A DNA stretch of 6,052 bases, from positions 1 to 6,052 of the forward strand of contig JASHVB010000141.1 in assembly GCA_030039695.1 (NCBI GenBank), given 5' to 3'. The notes below the pieces were generated by a model. That model saw nothing but the letters and a program-made list of their open reading frames with translations, was not told where the DNA came from and did not search any database. Each line of letters begins with the position of its first letter. The stretch's first letter is position 1. Shown here in pieces: positions 1-6,052 of the stretch. A program made the position numbers and the translations under genes. The stretch comes from Acetobacteraceae bacterium (GTDB lineage Bacteria > Pseudomonadota > Alphaproteobacteria > Acetobacterales > Acetobacteraceae).

Positions 1-768
1 GAGCGGGGGAACCTGTGTCTCATCCGCGGCCAGTTGGCTTGCAGCGGTGATCACGTCACTGTCGGGCACGGTTCCGGCTTGGCGCTCCCGCTGCACCAGC
101 GCCAGGTTTTGCCGGTCGATGTCAAGCGTATCGTTAACGGCCTTCTGTTGACTGCGGATCGTGGCCACATCAACCGCGTCGAGCACAGCATTGCCGGTCA
201 GCGCTAGATAGGCCGCATTGACTGCATCGCGCTGAACATCGGCCAAGGCCGCCACCTGCTCGATCTGCCGTCGGGTGCCCCCGAATAGGTCGAGCGCGTA
301 GCTGACGGATGGTCCGATCTGAAACAGGTTGAAATTCGGCGGAAGAGGCACTGCGTCCGGGTGCAATCCGAATGTCGCGGCGCTGACCTTCTCGCGCGCG
401 GCACTCGCGCTGAGGTCTATTTGCGGGTAAAGCGCGCCCGTGGTTGCCGTGACGGTCTCCCGCGCCGCTGCCAGCCTGGCCTTTGCGGCCGCCAGCGTTG
501 GGCTGTCTGCGATCGCCTGCTTGACCAAGCGATCGAGGTACGGAGACCGGAACAGCGTCCACCAGTCACCTGTCACTCTATCGCCAAGCACAACGGTCTG
601 CCTCGGTACCGTGGATCCTGCATCGGTATTTGCCGCTGTGCTCTCCCCGGGCGGGGTGTAACGCGTGCTGGCTGGCGCGTTCGGCGGCACAAAGCTTGGG
701 CCAACGGTGCAGCCCGACATCACTACCGCGAGCGCGAGAACGGCAACCGAGACCTCCCGACTACGCAT
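1..768 (-). CDS. NodT-family outer-membrane efflux lipoprotein (5' part; C-terminus beyond window)
   Basis: Outer-membrane channel of a tripartite efflux pump (TolC-like outer-membrane factor, NodT/OprM type). The first 256 residues are visible, roughly half of the usual 460-500; the reading frame is open to position 1. The N-terminus is a lipoprotein signal: a short basic start (MRSRE), a hydrophobic stretch (VSVAVLALAVV) and a lipobox MSGC with the acylated cysteine at residue 20, followed by TVGPSF, matching the CTVGPxY start of this family. Further family marks are GDWWTLF near residue 68, LYPQIDL near 114, SYALDLFGG near 156, and RQAGTVPDSDV near 233 leading into ETQVPPL at the edge. ATG 768 is chosen because it places the signal correctly, has AGGA 8 nt upstream and overlaps the marR stop by 8 nt, suggesting translational coupling. 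Met at lipobox position -3 is less common than Leu. The family call is firm; the substrate is unknown. Confidence 0.93.
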   Translation of the reverse strand, partial: MRSREVSVAVLALAVVMSGCTVGPSFVPPNAPASTRYTPPGESTAANTDAGSTVPRQTVVLGDRVTGDWWTLFRSPYLDRLVKQAIADSPTLAAAKARLAAARETVTATTGALYPQIDLSASAAREKVSAATFGLHPDAVPLPPNFNLFQIGPSVSYALDLFGGTRRQIEQVAALADVQRDAVNAAYLALTGNAVLDAVDVATIRSQQKAVNDTLDIDRQNLALVQRERQAGTVPDSDVITAASQLAADETQVPPL

Positions 769-1339
769 GGTCGGGGTCCTGTGCCGGATCAGCGGACAGA
801 GTCTGATTTGGGCCGATCAATAGATTAGACCGTAGCCGGCAGAGCAGCAGGTACAGCTGATTGATTTCGGTACTGGACAGCCCAAGCCAGGCCTCAGTCT
901 CGATCATTCTGATGAAATCGCGGATGCACGCGATGAGTGGCTGCGCTTTGGCGGTGGGCGTGAGTAGATACGCGCGACGGTCATCCGGATCGGGCAGGCG
1001 CGCGATAAGGCCGGCCGCCTCCAATCGGTCGAGGAGACGGACAAGTGTTATGGGTGCAATGTCCAGACTGCGAGCGATCGCAGCTTGATTGAGGCCTCGA
1101 TGTTGCGCGAGCTGGAGAAGCACGACGCACCGTGCGCAAGTCATACCGGGAAGCCGGGCACGCACCGCGCCCTCGCAGTGCCTGTGCAATAGCCGGGCGG
1201 TTTCGTGCAGAAGCTGCCCAAGCTCGTCACGGGCCCCTGGCAGCGGCGGCGTACCGCGTGACGTCTGCGCCGGTCGGGTGGCCGTCACGTGCGCCCGCAC
1301 TTGGTGGGCGGCCGCCTCATCTGACCGCTCACGACACAT
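761..1339 (-). CDS. MarR-family transcriptional regulator inside the efflux operon
   Basis: Winged-helix DNA-binding regulator, presumably a dimeric ligand- or redox-responsive repressor of its own operon. Seen in the sequence: an N-terminal dimerisation helix (DELGQLLHETARLLHR), the helix-turn-helix stretch from about LNQAAIARSLDI through TLVRLLDRLEAAGLI, and the wing signature RLPDPDDRRAYLLTPTAKA, the diagnostic DxRxxR-type element. Cysteines lie in the first helix (RHCEG) and in the next (MTCARCVV). The open frame reaches back to GTG 1462/ATG 1459 (233 aa), but the domain begins only about 77 residues in and MarR proteins are usually 140-170 aa, so a later start is likely. ATG 1339 (192 aa) is the nearest ATG upstream of the domain; ATG 1375 and GTG 1288 are alternatives. 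No start has a clear Shine-Dalgarno. The gene follows the transporter gene closely and overlaps the outer-membrane gene by 8 nt. The family is sure, the start is not. Confidence 0.88.
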   Translation of the reverse strand: MCRERSDEAAAHQVRAHVTATRPAQTSRGTPPLPGARDELGQLLHETARLLHRHCEGAVRARLPGMTCARCVVLLQLAQHRGLNQAAIARSLDIAPITLVRLLDRLEAAGLIARLPDPDDRRAYLLTPTAKAQPLIACIRDFIRMIETEAWLGLSSTEINQLYLLLCRLRSNLLIGPNQTLSADPAQDPDHA

Positions 1340-1483
1340 GAGCTGATTGCACCATGGGCTCGGCTTCGAGCTCATCGAGGGTCGACATGCCGGGCCCACA
1401 TCGAACTGTTGTCCTGCCCAATCTGGCGCTGCCATCGTGCATGAGTTTAGCCTGAGCATCACTGCGTCGCGACGTTCTGATCA

Positions 1484-3022
1484 TCACTCCACCGCAGTCG
1501 CGTGATCCGTGCCCGGGCTGCTTGATGTGCTTTTGAACACAATGAGTAGGGGTATCACGGCAATCGTTGCGATCATCAACAGCTTATAGTCATCGATGTA
1601 CGCAATAATCTGCGCCTGTTGCGTGACGACGGCGTCGAGGGCCGCGCGCCCGGCCGCGGTGATGGGGTTCCAGAATCGTGCGATCATCGGGTTCTCGAAC
1701 ATCTGGTTGACGGCTGTGACGTGTTGGGTGATGTCTGCGTGATTGACCTGGGTGTTTGTCGTCAGCAGGCTGTTCACAACCGAAATACCTACGCTGGAAC
1801 CAATGTTGCGGGAGAGACTATAGAGGCCGGCGCCCTCTGCTCGCTGCTCCGGGGCCAGTGTCGACAGTGTCACGACGCTGAGCGGTACGAAGATGAATCC
1901 AAGGCCAATACCCTGAACCACTCCGACGACGACGATGGTTTTTTGAGAAATGTCGGGGGTCCAACCCGTCATTGAATAGAATGACCAGGCAGTGAGTCCG
2001 AGGCCGACACCGAGAAGGCAGCGTGTATCAACGCGCCCGATCAGCTTTCCGACCATCAGCATGACACCCATCGTGCCAACACCCCGAGGCCCTATCACAA
2101 GACCCGCGGTGACAATCGGGTAATTCATGAGATCTTGCAGGAACGGCGGTTGCAGCGCCAAAGAAGCATAGTAAGTCAGACCGACAATGGCGACGAAGAG
2201 TACACCAGCCGAGAAATTGCGATCCCTGAACAGCGACGGCCGCACGAAGGGCTCGCGCGCGGTAAAGGTATGTATGAGGAACAGGTAGAGAGCCGACGCA
2301 GCGACAACCGCCTCGATGATGATCTCACCGGAGCCAAACCAATCGAGTTGTTCGCCGCGATCCAACATGACCTGGAAGGCGCCGATCGCAAGGCTAAGCG
2401 TACCGAAGCCAAACCAGTCCAGCTTCGCCACAACGTTTCGCTCAGTGTCGGTCAGAAAAGCGGAGATACCGAAGAAGGCGAAGATGCCGATCGGCAAGTT
2501 GATATAGAAGACATAGCGCCAACTGTAGACCGAGGTCAGATAACCGCCAAGCACCGGCCCGAGCACGGGACCGGCCATAACCGCGACGCCCCAAATCGCC
2601 ATTGCGCTTCCCTGTCTTTCTTTCGAATTTATGTTGAACAAAGTTGTTTGGGAAAGTGGGACTAGCGCGGCACCGAATAGACCTTGGAGAATTCGAAACA
2701 GCACAACCTGCTCCAATGACTGCGCCATGCCGCACAGCATCGAGGCCACGGTGAAGCCGGCTATGGAGACCAGAAATAGCCGCTTGAGTCCGAACCGCCC
2801 GGCAAGGTAGCCGGTTGGCGGTGTCATGATGGCGGCCGCGACGATATACGACGTCAGTACCCAGTCGATCTGGTCCTGACTCGCTGAAACGCTTCCCTGC
2901 ATGTACGGCAGAGCTACGTTGGCTATGGTTGTGTCCAATGCCTGCATAAGTGTGGCAAGAATTACGCAGATAGTGATTGCCACCCGATTGCTACCGTCAG
3001 GCGCGCGTGACACGCCGGCCAC
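1484..3022 (-). CDS. emrB: EmrB/QacA-type MFS multidrug transporter (DHA2 family, 14 TM)
   Basis: Inner-membrane proton/drug antiporter that hands substrate to the EmrA-like adaptor encoded just upstream. It has 512 residues, the usual DHA2 length. Visible signatures: LDTTIANVALP in TM1 (29-39), the loop 2-3 motif A GYLAGRFGLKRLF (71-83), RILQGLFGA after Arg110 (motif B), the antiporter motif C region GVAVMAGPVLGPVLGGY (145-161) and SWRYVFYINLPIG (167-179), typical of EmrB-like proteins. Hydrophobic segments continue to the end (KLLMIATIAVIPLLIVF), consistent with 14 TM helices. The start is GTG 3022, whose G is the last base of the adaptor stop (TAGTG). It leaves about 14 residues before TM1, as in relatives, and no in-frame ATG lies further upstream before a stop. 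A purine-rich AGAGG is only 2 nt away, so initiation probably depends on coupling to the preceding gene. The symbol is by family resemblance; the exported compound is not known. Confidence 0.95.
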   Translation of the reverse strand: MAGVSRAPDGSNRVAITICVILATLMQALDTTIANVALPYMQGSVSASQDQIDWVLTSYIVAAAIMTPPTGYLAGRFGLKRLFLVSIAGFTVASMLCGMAQSLEQVVLFRILQGLFGAALVPLSQTTLFNINSKERQGSAMAIWGVAVMAGPVLGPVLGGYLTSVYSWRYVFYINLPIGIFAFFGISAFLTDTERNVVAKLDWFGFGTLSLAIGAFQVMLDRGEQLDWFGSGEIIIEAVVAASALYLFLIHTFTAREPFVRPSLFRDRNFSAGVLFVAIVGLTYYASLALQPPFLQDLMNYPIVTAGLVIGPRGVGTMGVMLMVGKLIGRVDTRCLLGVGLGLTAWSFYSMTGWTPDISQKTIVVVGVVQGIGLGFIFVPLSVVTLSTLAPEQRAEGAGLYSLSRNIGSSVGISVVNSLLTTNTQVNHADITQHVTAVNQMFENPMIARFWNPITAAGRAALDAVVTQQAQIIAYIDDYKLLMIATIAVIPLLIVFKSTSSSPGTDHATAVE

Positions 3023-4281
3023 TACCTCTGCCGCGTCGGACCGAGCAGCGCGGTCCTAGGATCGGGAATTGCACCCGATACATGAGGCTCCTGCTCGCAC
3101 GAGTACCGCACGCGGCAGGAAGGCGCGCCGCTCCCCAGCAGGGAAGTCAAAAACTGCGGGAGGCCCCGCGCATGACCGGTATCGACATCGACCTCGACAC
3201 TCATCCCAGCGCGCAATGGAGGCAGCTCGCTATCACTGGTATCGACGCGCACCCGCATCGGGATACGCTGCACGACCTTCACCCAGTTGCCGCTGGTGTT
3301 CTGCGCGGGCAAAAGAGAGAATTCCTCGGACGCGGCAGGGCTGATGCTTTCAACGGTACCCTCCCATTGCACAGCGGGATAGGTATCCACCGTTACCGTC
3401 ACCGGCTGTCCTGGGCGGACATACGTCAGTTCCGTCTCCTTGGGATTGGCGTCGACCCAGACATGGTCGGTCGAGACGAGATAGAAGGCGGTTGTCGACG
3501 CCGCGAGATATTTGCCAGGCGCGATCGACGGCACGTTTGTCACCATGCCCGCGAACGGCGCCCGGACGATGGTATGCGCAAGTTGACGGGCGACCTCGCG
3601 GCGCTGAGCAACGGCGTCTGCATACCTGGGATTCCGCTCGACGGGGCCGTCGGGATCGCCGTTGAGGTTGGCAGCGATCGCGGCGAGCTGCTGAGTTAGG
3701 GAGGAGAGCTTTCCCTGGGCATTCTGGAGGTTTCGGCGCGCCCTATCGAACGCCGATTGCGATGCGACATGCGCCTTCAGAAGGTCCTGCTGACGGTGGA
3801 GCTCCGTCGCGTAGTACTCGATGTCATGACGGGCTTGCAGGATTTGTGCCTCCATGTCCCGATAGTTTGCCTTGAGCGCGTTGAGGGCATCCTTGACGCC
3901 GCCCACGCGGGCGGTGGCGCGCTCTAACGCGAATCGAAACGGCGCGTCGTCGAGGCGGTAAAGCACCTGGCCTGGCTCGACCTGCTCATTCTCCGTCACG
4001 TCGACGTCTTTGACGATCCCCGAAACATCCGTGGAGATGCCAACCTTGTTAGCTTCGACGTAGGCGTCATCAGTCGACATCACTTGGCCGCCACGGATAT
4101 ACCAGTAGCCGCCGCCGAGCAGCACGAGCGGCAACACCGCAAACAATGCGTGCCGCACGCTGCGCATCGCTACAGCGCGCCGTTGAGCTGGCCCATTTGC
4201 TCGTCTTTGCGGCGTTTTGATGGTTGTGGCCCTTGGTTCGGCCGTATCGGCGTACGAAACACCTCTCCCTTCGTCGGGCAT
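3022..4281 (-). CDS. emrA: EmrA/HlyD-family periplasmic adaptor (membrane fusion protein)
   Basis: Periplasmic adaptor linking the MFS transporter to the outer-membrane channel. It has 419 residues: a cytoplasmic basic leader (1-44), one membrane anchor (about 45-62, ALFAVLPLVLLGGGYWYI), the conserved STDDAYVEANKVGIS (69-83), the first lipoyl half-motif ending GQVLYRLDD (104-112), an alpha-helical hairpin (about 115-235), the second lipoyl half (IVRAPFAGMVTNV, 238-250), and the beta-barrel region with VWVDANPKETELTYVRPGQPV (274-294) and the EmrA-typical SLLPAQNTSGNWVKVVQRIPMRV (322-344). ATG 4281 is preceded by a strong AAGGAG at 5 nt. This is the first gene of the operon and shares 1 nt with the transporter start. 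The family core ends near LPQFLTSLLG (374-383); the last 36 residues are a Pro/Arg/Cys-containing extension not usual for the family. Function by family is firm. Confidence 0.95.
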   Translation of the reverse strand: MPDEGRGVSYADTAEPRATTIKTPQRRANGPAQRRAVAMRSVRHALFAVLPLVLLGGGYWYIRGGQVMSTDDAYVEANKVGISTDVSGIVKDVDVTENEQVEPGQVLYRLDDAPFRFALERATARVGGVKDALNALKANYRDMEAQILQARHDIEYYATELHRQQDLLKAHVASQSAFDRARRNLQNAQGKLSSLTQQLAAIAANLNGDPDGPVERNPRYADAVAQRREVARQLAHTIVRAPFAGMVTNVPSIAPGKYLAASTTAFYLVSTDHVWVDANPKETELTYVRPGQPVTVTVDTYPAVQWEGTVESISPAASEEFSLLPAQNTSGNWVKVVQRIPMRVRVDTSDSELPPLRAGMSVEVDVDTGHARGLPQFLTSLLGSGAPSCRVRYSCEQEPHVSGAIPDPRTALLGPTRQR

Positions 4282-4286
4282 ACAGG

Positions 4287-4294
4287 CTCCTTCC
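4287..4294 (-). promoter_or_regulatory. Ribosome binding site of the emrA-like gene
   Basis: On the minus strand the sequence reads GGAAGGAG, then CCTGT, then the ATG at 4281. It is a near-consensus Shine-Dalgarno at 5 nt spacing and fixes the start of the first operon gene. It is the strongest such site among the four operon genes; the downstream genes rely on overlaps. Confidence 0.75.
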
Positions 4295-4324
4295 GCGCTT
4301 GAACGCGCGCGAGGTGGAAGGTGA

Positions 4325-4333
4325 TGACTGTCA
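4325..4333. promoter_or_regulatory. Candidate operator dyad 1 (TGACTGTCA)
   Basis: Perfect 4+1+4 palindrome in the divergent intergenic region, overlapping a minus-strand TTGACA that could be a -35 element for the efflux operon. A protein bound here would be placed to block or modulate RNA polymerase. A 9-bp palindrome alone can occur by chance. Confidence 0.35.
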
Positions 4334-4358
4334 ACGGGAATGAAAACATGGTAGTTGT

Positions 4359-4369
4359 CACAGTCTGTG
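4359..4369. promoter_or_regulatory. Candidate operator dyad 2 (CACAGTCTGTG)
   Basis: Perfect 5+1+5 palindrome just upstream of the LysR ribosome binding site. Its ACAGTC half is the reverse complement of GACTGT inside dyad 1 (4326-4331), so the two sites share a core. This suggests one regulator binding both, with autoregulation of lysR from this site. This is inference from position and symmetry only. Confidence 0.4.
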
Positions 4370-4371
4370 TT

Positions 4372-4378
4372 GAGAGGA
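4372..4378 (+). promoter_or_regulatory. Ribosome binding site deciding the lysR start
   Basis: GAGAGGA lies 9 nt before ATG 4387. It supports that ATG over the longer in-frame starts at GTG 4321 and ATG 4324, which would add 22 residues unlike LysR N-termini and would run through the putative operator. Confidence 0.7.
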
Positions 4379-4386
4379 ATTCAAGA

Positions 4387-5328
4387 ATGCATCGCCCCGA
4401 CCTTGCCGCCCTGACCGCATTCATTGCAATTGCCGATCACCTCAGTTTTCGCGGTGCCGCAGCCCGGATCGGGGTCACACCATCTGCGCTCAGCCACACG
4501 ATGCGACAACTCGAGGAACGCCTCGAGGTGCGCCTGCTACACCGGACAACTCGCAGTGTATCGCTTACGGATGCCGGCATCCGTCTGCGAGATCGGCTGC
4601 GGCCGGCGATCGACCAGATCGTTGATGCCTTGGAGGACTTGAACCAGGAGCGGAGACGGCCCTTTGGACGGCTGCGGATTCATACAACTCATATGGCGGC
4701 TGTGGCGGTGATCGCACCGGTTTGGCAGCGCCTCTTATCAACCTACCCAGAGGTCCACCTAGAGGTGCAGGTGAGCGAGACGCACGTCGACATAGTGGCG
4801 AGAGGATTCGACGCGGGTATCGGACCGCGGGACCGGGTAGCGGCCGACATGATTGCCGTCCGGGTAATGGGGCCGGTGAAAATTGCCGTGGTTGGCGCGC
4901 CGTCCTACTTCGCACAAAAGAGCCGACCGCGCCTCCCCGATGATCTGGTCCGTCATAGTTGCGTTGAATATCGTCGAGGTGCCGATGGTACTGTGTTCGA
5001 CTGGCCGTTCGAGCGGAATGGTAATTCGCAAAAAGTCTCGGTGCATGGCCGGGTTATGGTCAACACTCCTGACTTGGCGGCGCGCGCAGCGGTCGATGGG
5101 CTGGGCATCGCATATACGGCTGAAGCAATGGTCGAACCTTTTCTGCGCTCAGGGCAACTGGTCCGTGTGCTGGACGATTGGTCGCCATCTTTCGAGGGAC
5201 TCTTTCTGTATTATTCGAGCCATCGACAGGTTCCAGCTGCCCTCCGCGCTCTCATCGACATGATCCGGACAGTACATAGCATACCCTCGACCAAGAATTT
5301 GCTCGAGAACCCCTTCGCGTCATGCTAA
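4387..5328 (+). CDS. LysR-family transcriptional regulator, divergent from efflux operon
   Basis: LysR-type DNA-binding regulator, 313 residues from ATG 4387, the normal family length. The N-terminal winged helix-turn-helix is complete: LAALTAFIAIADHLSFRGAA (6-25), the recognition region IGVTPSALSHTMRQLEERL (28-46) and LLHRTTRSVSLTDAG (50-64). A linker helix leads to GRLRIHT (94-100), where the effector-binding domain starts. That domain has the CrgA/YafC-like pattern DLVRHSCVEYR (186-196), AAVDGLGIAYTAE (234-246) and GQLVRVLDDWSP (256-267), ending near residue 295. The ATG matches the family start (MxRPDLAAL) and has a GAGAGGA site. An in-frame ORF continues upstream to GTG 4321 but looks non-coding. 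Placement opposite the emrA-like gene suggests it controls the pump operon and itself in response to a small ligand; the ligand is unknown. Confidence 0.95.
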   Translation: MHRPDLAALTAFIAIADHLSFRGAAARIGVTPSALSHTMRQLEERLEVRLLHRTTRSVSLTDAGIRLRDRLRPAIDQIVDALEDLNQERRRPFGRLRIHTTHMAAVAVIAPVWQRLLSTYPEVHLEVQVSETHVDIVARGFDAGIGPRDRVAADMIAVRVMGPVKIAVVGAPSYFAQKSRPRLPDDLVRHSCVEYRRGADGTVFDWPFERNGNSQKVSVHGRVMVNTPDLAARAAVDGLGIAYTAEAMVEPFLRSGQLVRVLDDWSPSFEGLFLYYSSHRQVPAALRALIDMIRTVHSIPSTKNLLENPFASC

Positions 5329-5342
5329 GCGCTGGATCCTGT

Positions 5343-5360
5343 GCACTCTTCAGGGAGTGT
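5343..5360 (+). terminator. Weak hairpin after lysR, possible terminator
   Basis: CACTC (5344-5348) pairs with GAGTG (5355-5359) around a 6-nt loop, extendable by G-T wobbles, 15 nt after the lysR stop. There is no T-run behind it, so intrinsic termination would be poor. It is reported mainly for its position. Confidence 0.2.
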
Positions 5361-5697
5361 GGAACGGATGGGGCATTGTCAACCTTGCCCGGTATTGCAG
5401 TGTCGGAGCTTAGGGGCTGTGTGACCATCAAGCTGCTTTCGGGTCGTACATCTCACGGAACCAACCCGTGCCTCGAGGCCGGGAGACGTGTGATATCGTC
5501 CATCGGGAGAAAATTTGCTAAGGTCGGATAGCTGCTCTAGCTCAGGTAGCGCCGTTCGAGCACGGTTGGGCTGTGCCACTTTTCTCCTGGTCTAGCGGTT
5601 TGACATAGACTTCGGCCGCTCTGGACCCTCTCCTTCAGGTTCATCAGATCGACGAGATATTGATAGTCGTCATAGACGAGAATAATCATTTTCTCAA
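5361..5697. other. Region with no recognisable gene
   Basis: No open frame here resembles a protein family I know. The longest readable item is a possible 50-residue minus-strand ORF, ATG 5689 to TAG 5537, starting MIILVYDDYQYLVDLMNLKE. Only a weak GAGA lies upstream of its start, and a longer in-frame extension (from 5842) runs antisense across the LysR remnant, so it is probably chance. A short hairpin, CACGG/CCGTG, lies at 5454-5470. The stretch sits next to a decayed gene and is best read as degenerating intergenic DNA. Confidence 0.5.
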
Positions 5698-5721
5698 TTG
5701 TCTGCTGAGTTGGGCTCACCA

Positions 5722-5943
5722 ATACGCGGAGGTGACATTCCGTCGCTGACGACCCTTGTCTCGGTTGCCGAGCACCGCAGCTTTCGTCGTGCCGCTCGCT
5801 CGATTGTGTGTTACGCCACCGGCGCCCGGCCGTACCGTCCAACAGCTCGAAGGCTACCCATTGAGCTCCCTCCCAGGCCGGGTCGCATCAACGAACCGTT
5901 CCGTTGCGTTGTCCAACGTGCGCGAACGCCGCCCGCTCGGCTG
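5722..5943 (+). pseudogene. Decayed LysR-family regulator fragment (frameshifted N-terminal HTH)
   Basis: Remnant of a second LysR-type gene, split over two frames. In the first frame 5734-5796 reads IPSLTTLVSVAEHRSFRRAAR, a classical LysR N-terminus. Then, one base over, 5797 onward reads CVTPPAPGRTVQQLEG, the recognition helix region, followed by RSVALSNVRERRPL and a TGA ending at 5943. The shift falls near 5794-5800, in a TGTGTG-like stretch. About three extra residues sit before RSVALS, and conserved LLxRTTRS has become SLPGRVASTNRS. The expected start codon position shows ATA (5722-5724) after CCA, as if an ATG had been lost, although TTG 5698 is in frame. A further trace, RARGQLVTHRP (5986-6018), may correspond to the GRLRI linker end, so the remnant may reach the window edge. 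No functional protein is expected. Confidence 0.75.
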
Positions 5944-6052
5944 ATGCACGTAAAGGGTCTGTTTGTCGGCCGTTGCCCTAAATTCAGGGCGCGGGGGCAG
6001 CTCGTAACGCACCGGCCGTGCATGATCGGCCATCTGTAGCGCTGGATTGAAT

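Larger units (their letters stand above)
4282..4386. promoter_or_regulatory. Divergent promoter/operator region between efflux operon and lysR
   Basis: This 105-bp gap separates the divergently read adaptor and LysR genes, the standard place for a LysR-type regulator to bind and control both itself and its target. It contains two perfect dyads: TGAC-T-GTCA at 4325-4333 and CACAG-T-CTGTG at 4359-4369, with centres 35 bp apart. On the minus strand a perfect TTGACA (4335-4330) overlaps the first dyad, but I see no good -10 box at the usual spacing. A further 5-bp inverted repeat, CGCGC/GCGCG (4294-4298 and 4305-4309), lies in the adaptor leader. That promoters lie here follows from gene order; exact sites and their occupant (LysR or MarR) are inference. 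Confidence 0.7.

Noticed and set aside
361..828. Long plus-strand open frame opposite the outer-membrane factor gene
   Set aside because: Arg/Cys-rich translation with no family features; antisense shadow of a well-supported gene. The same holds for the plus-strand frames opposite the MFS and adaptor genes (2135-2665, 2977-3699).
4294..4309. CGCGC-TTGAAC-GCGCG hairpin in the adaptor leader as a riboswitch or attenuator
   Set aside because: A single 5-bp stem in a short GC-rich leader with no T-run, leader peptide or alternative fold; expected by chance in such sequence.
4321..4386. 22-residue N-terminal extension of the LysR protein from GTG 4321
   Set aside because: It does not resemble LysR N-termini, it crosses both putative operators, and ATG 4387 has a good ribosome binding site at proper spacing.
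5440..5520. Minus-strand phrase GWFREMYDPKAA followed by stop, resembling a protein C-terminus
   Set aside because: Its frame is closed by a TAG shortly upstream, and I recognise no family; too short to call even a fragment.
5328..6047. Direct repeat AGCGCTGGAT at 5328-5337 and 6038-6047 flanking the empty/pseudogene region, as possible target duplication or recombination scar
   Set aside because: A 10-bp match within about 720 bp is not rare by chance, no terminal inverted repeats or transposase accompany it, and target duplications of 10 bp would need an element between them that I cannot see.
1..6052. tRNA, rRNA, CRISPR array, insertion sequence or defence system
   Set aside because: No regularly spaced repeats, cloverleaf-like segments, transposase motifs or defence-type domains were seen on either strand.

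Overview
The window shows an ordinary GC-rich proteobacterial chromosome segment. A tripartite efflux system with an outer-membrane partner implies a Gram-negative cell. The protein sequences look like alpha- or betaproteobacterial soil organisms, but I cannot name a genus from sequence alone.

Layout. Four genes lie on the minus strand and read leftwards as one tight operon: an EmrA/HlyD-type periplasmic adaptor (4281-3022), an EmrB/DHA2-type 14-TM major facilitator (3022-1484, sharing 1 nt with the adaptor stop), a MarR-family regulator (stop at 761, start uncertain, about 1339), and a NodT-family outer-membrane factor lipoprotein (from 768, overlapping the marR end by 8 nt and running off the left edge). 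A LysR-family regulator (4387-5328) is transcribed divergently. The 105-bp gap between it and the adaptor gene carries two short perfect dyads that could be operators. To the right, 5329-5697 holds nothing I recognise. From about 5722 there is a frameshifted remnant of a second LysR-type gene that may run to the window edge.

How it works together. The inner-membrane antiporter (EmrB-like), the adaptor spanning the periplasm (EmrA-like) and the outer-membrane channel (NodT-like) would form one proton-driven pump exporting drugs or toxic small molecules, often aromatic or hydrophobic acids. Two regulators are attached: the divergent LysR, probably the ligand-responsive activator or repressor, and the MarR encoded inside the operon. 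The substrate cannot be read from the sequence.

Novelty. I see no undescribed system here. The points most worth a second look are the MarR gene inserted between pump genes, with an uncertain 5' end and several cysteines, the paired dyads in the divergent promoter, and the decayed second LysR gene.
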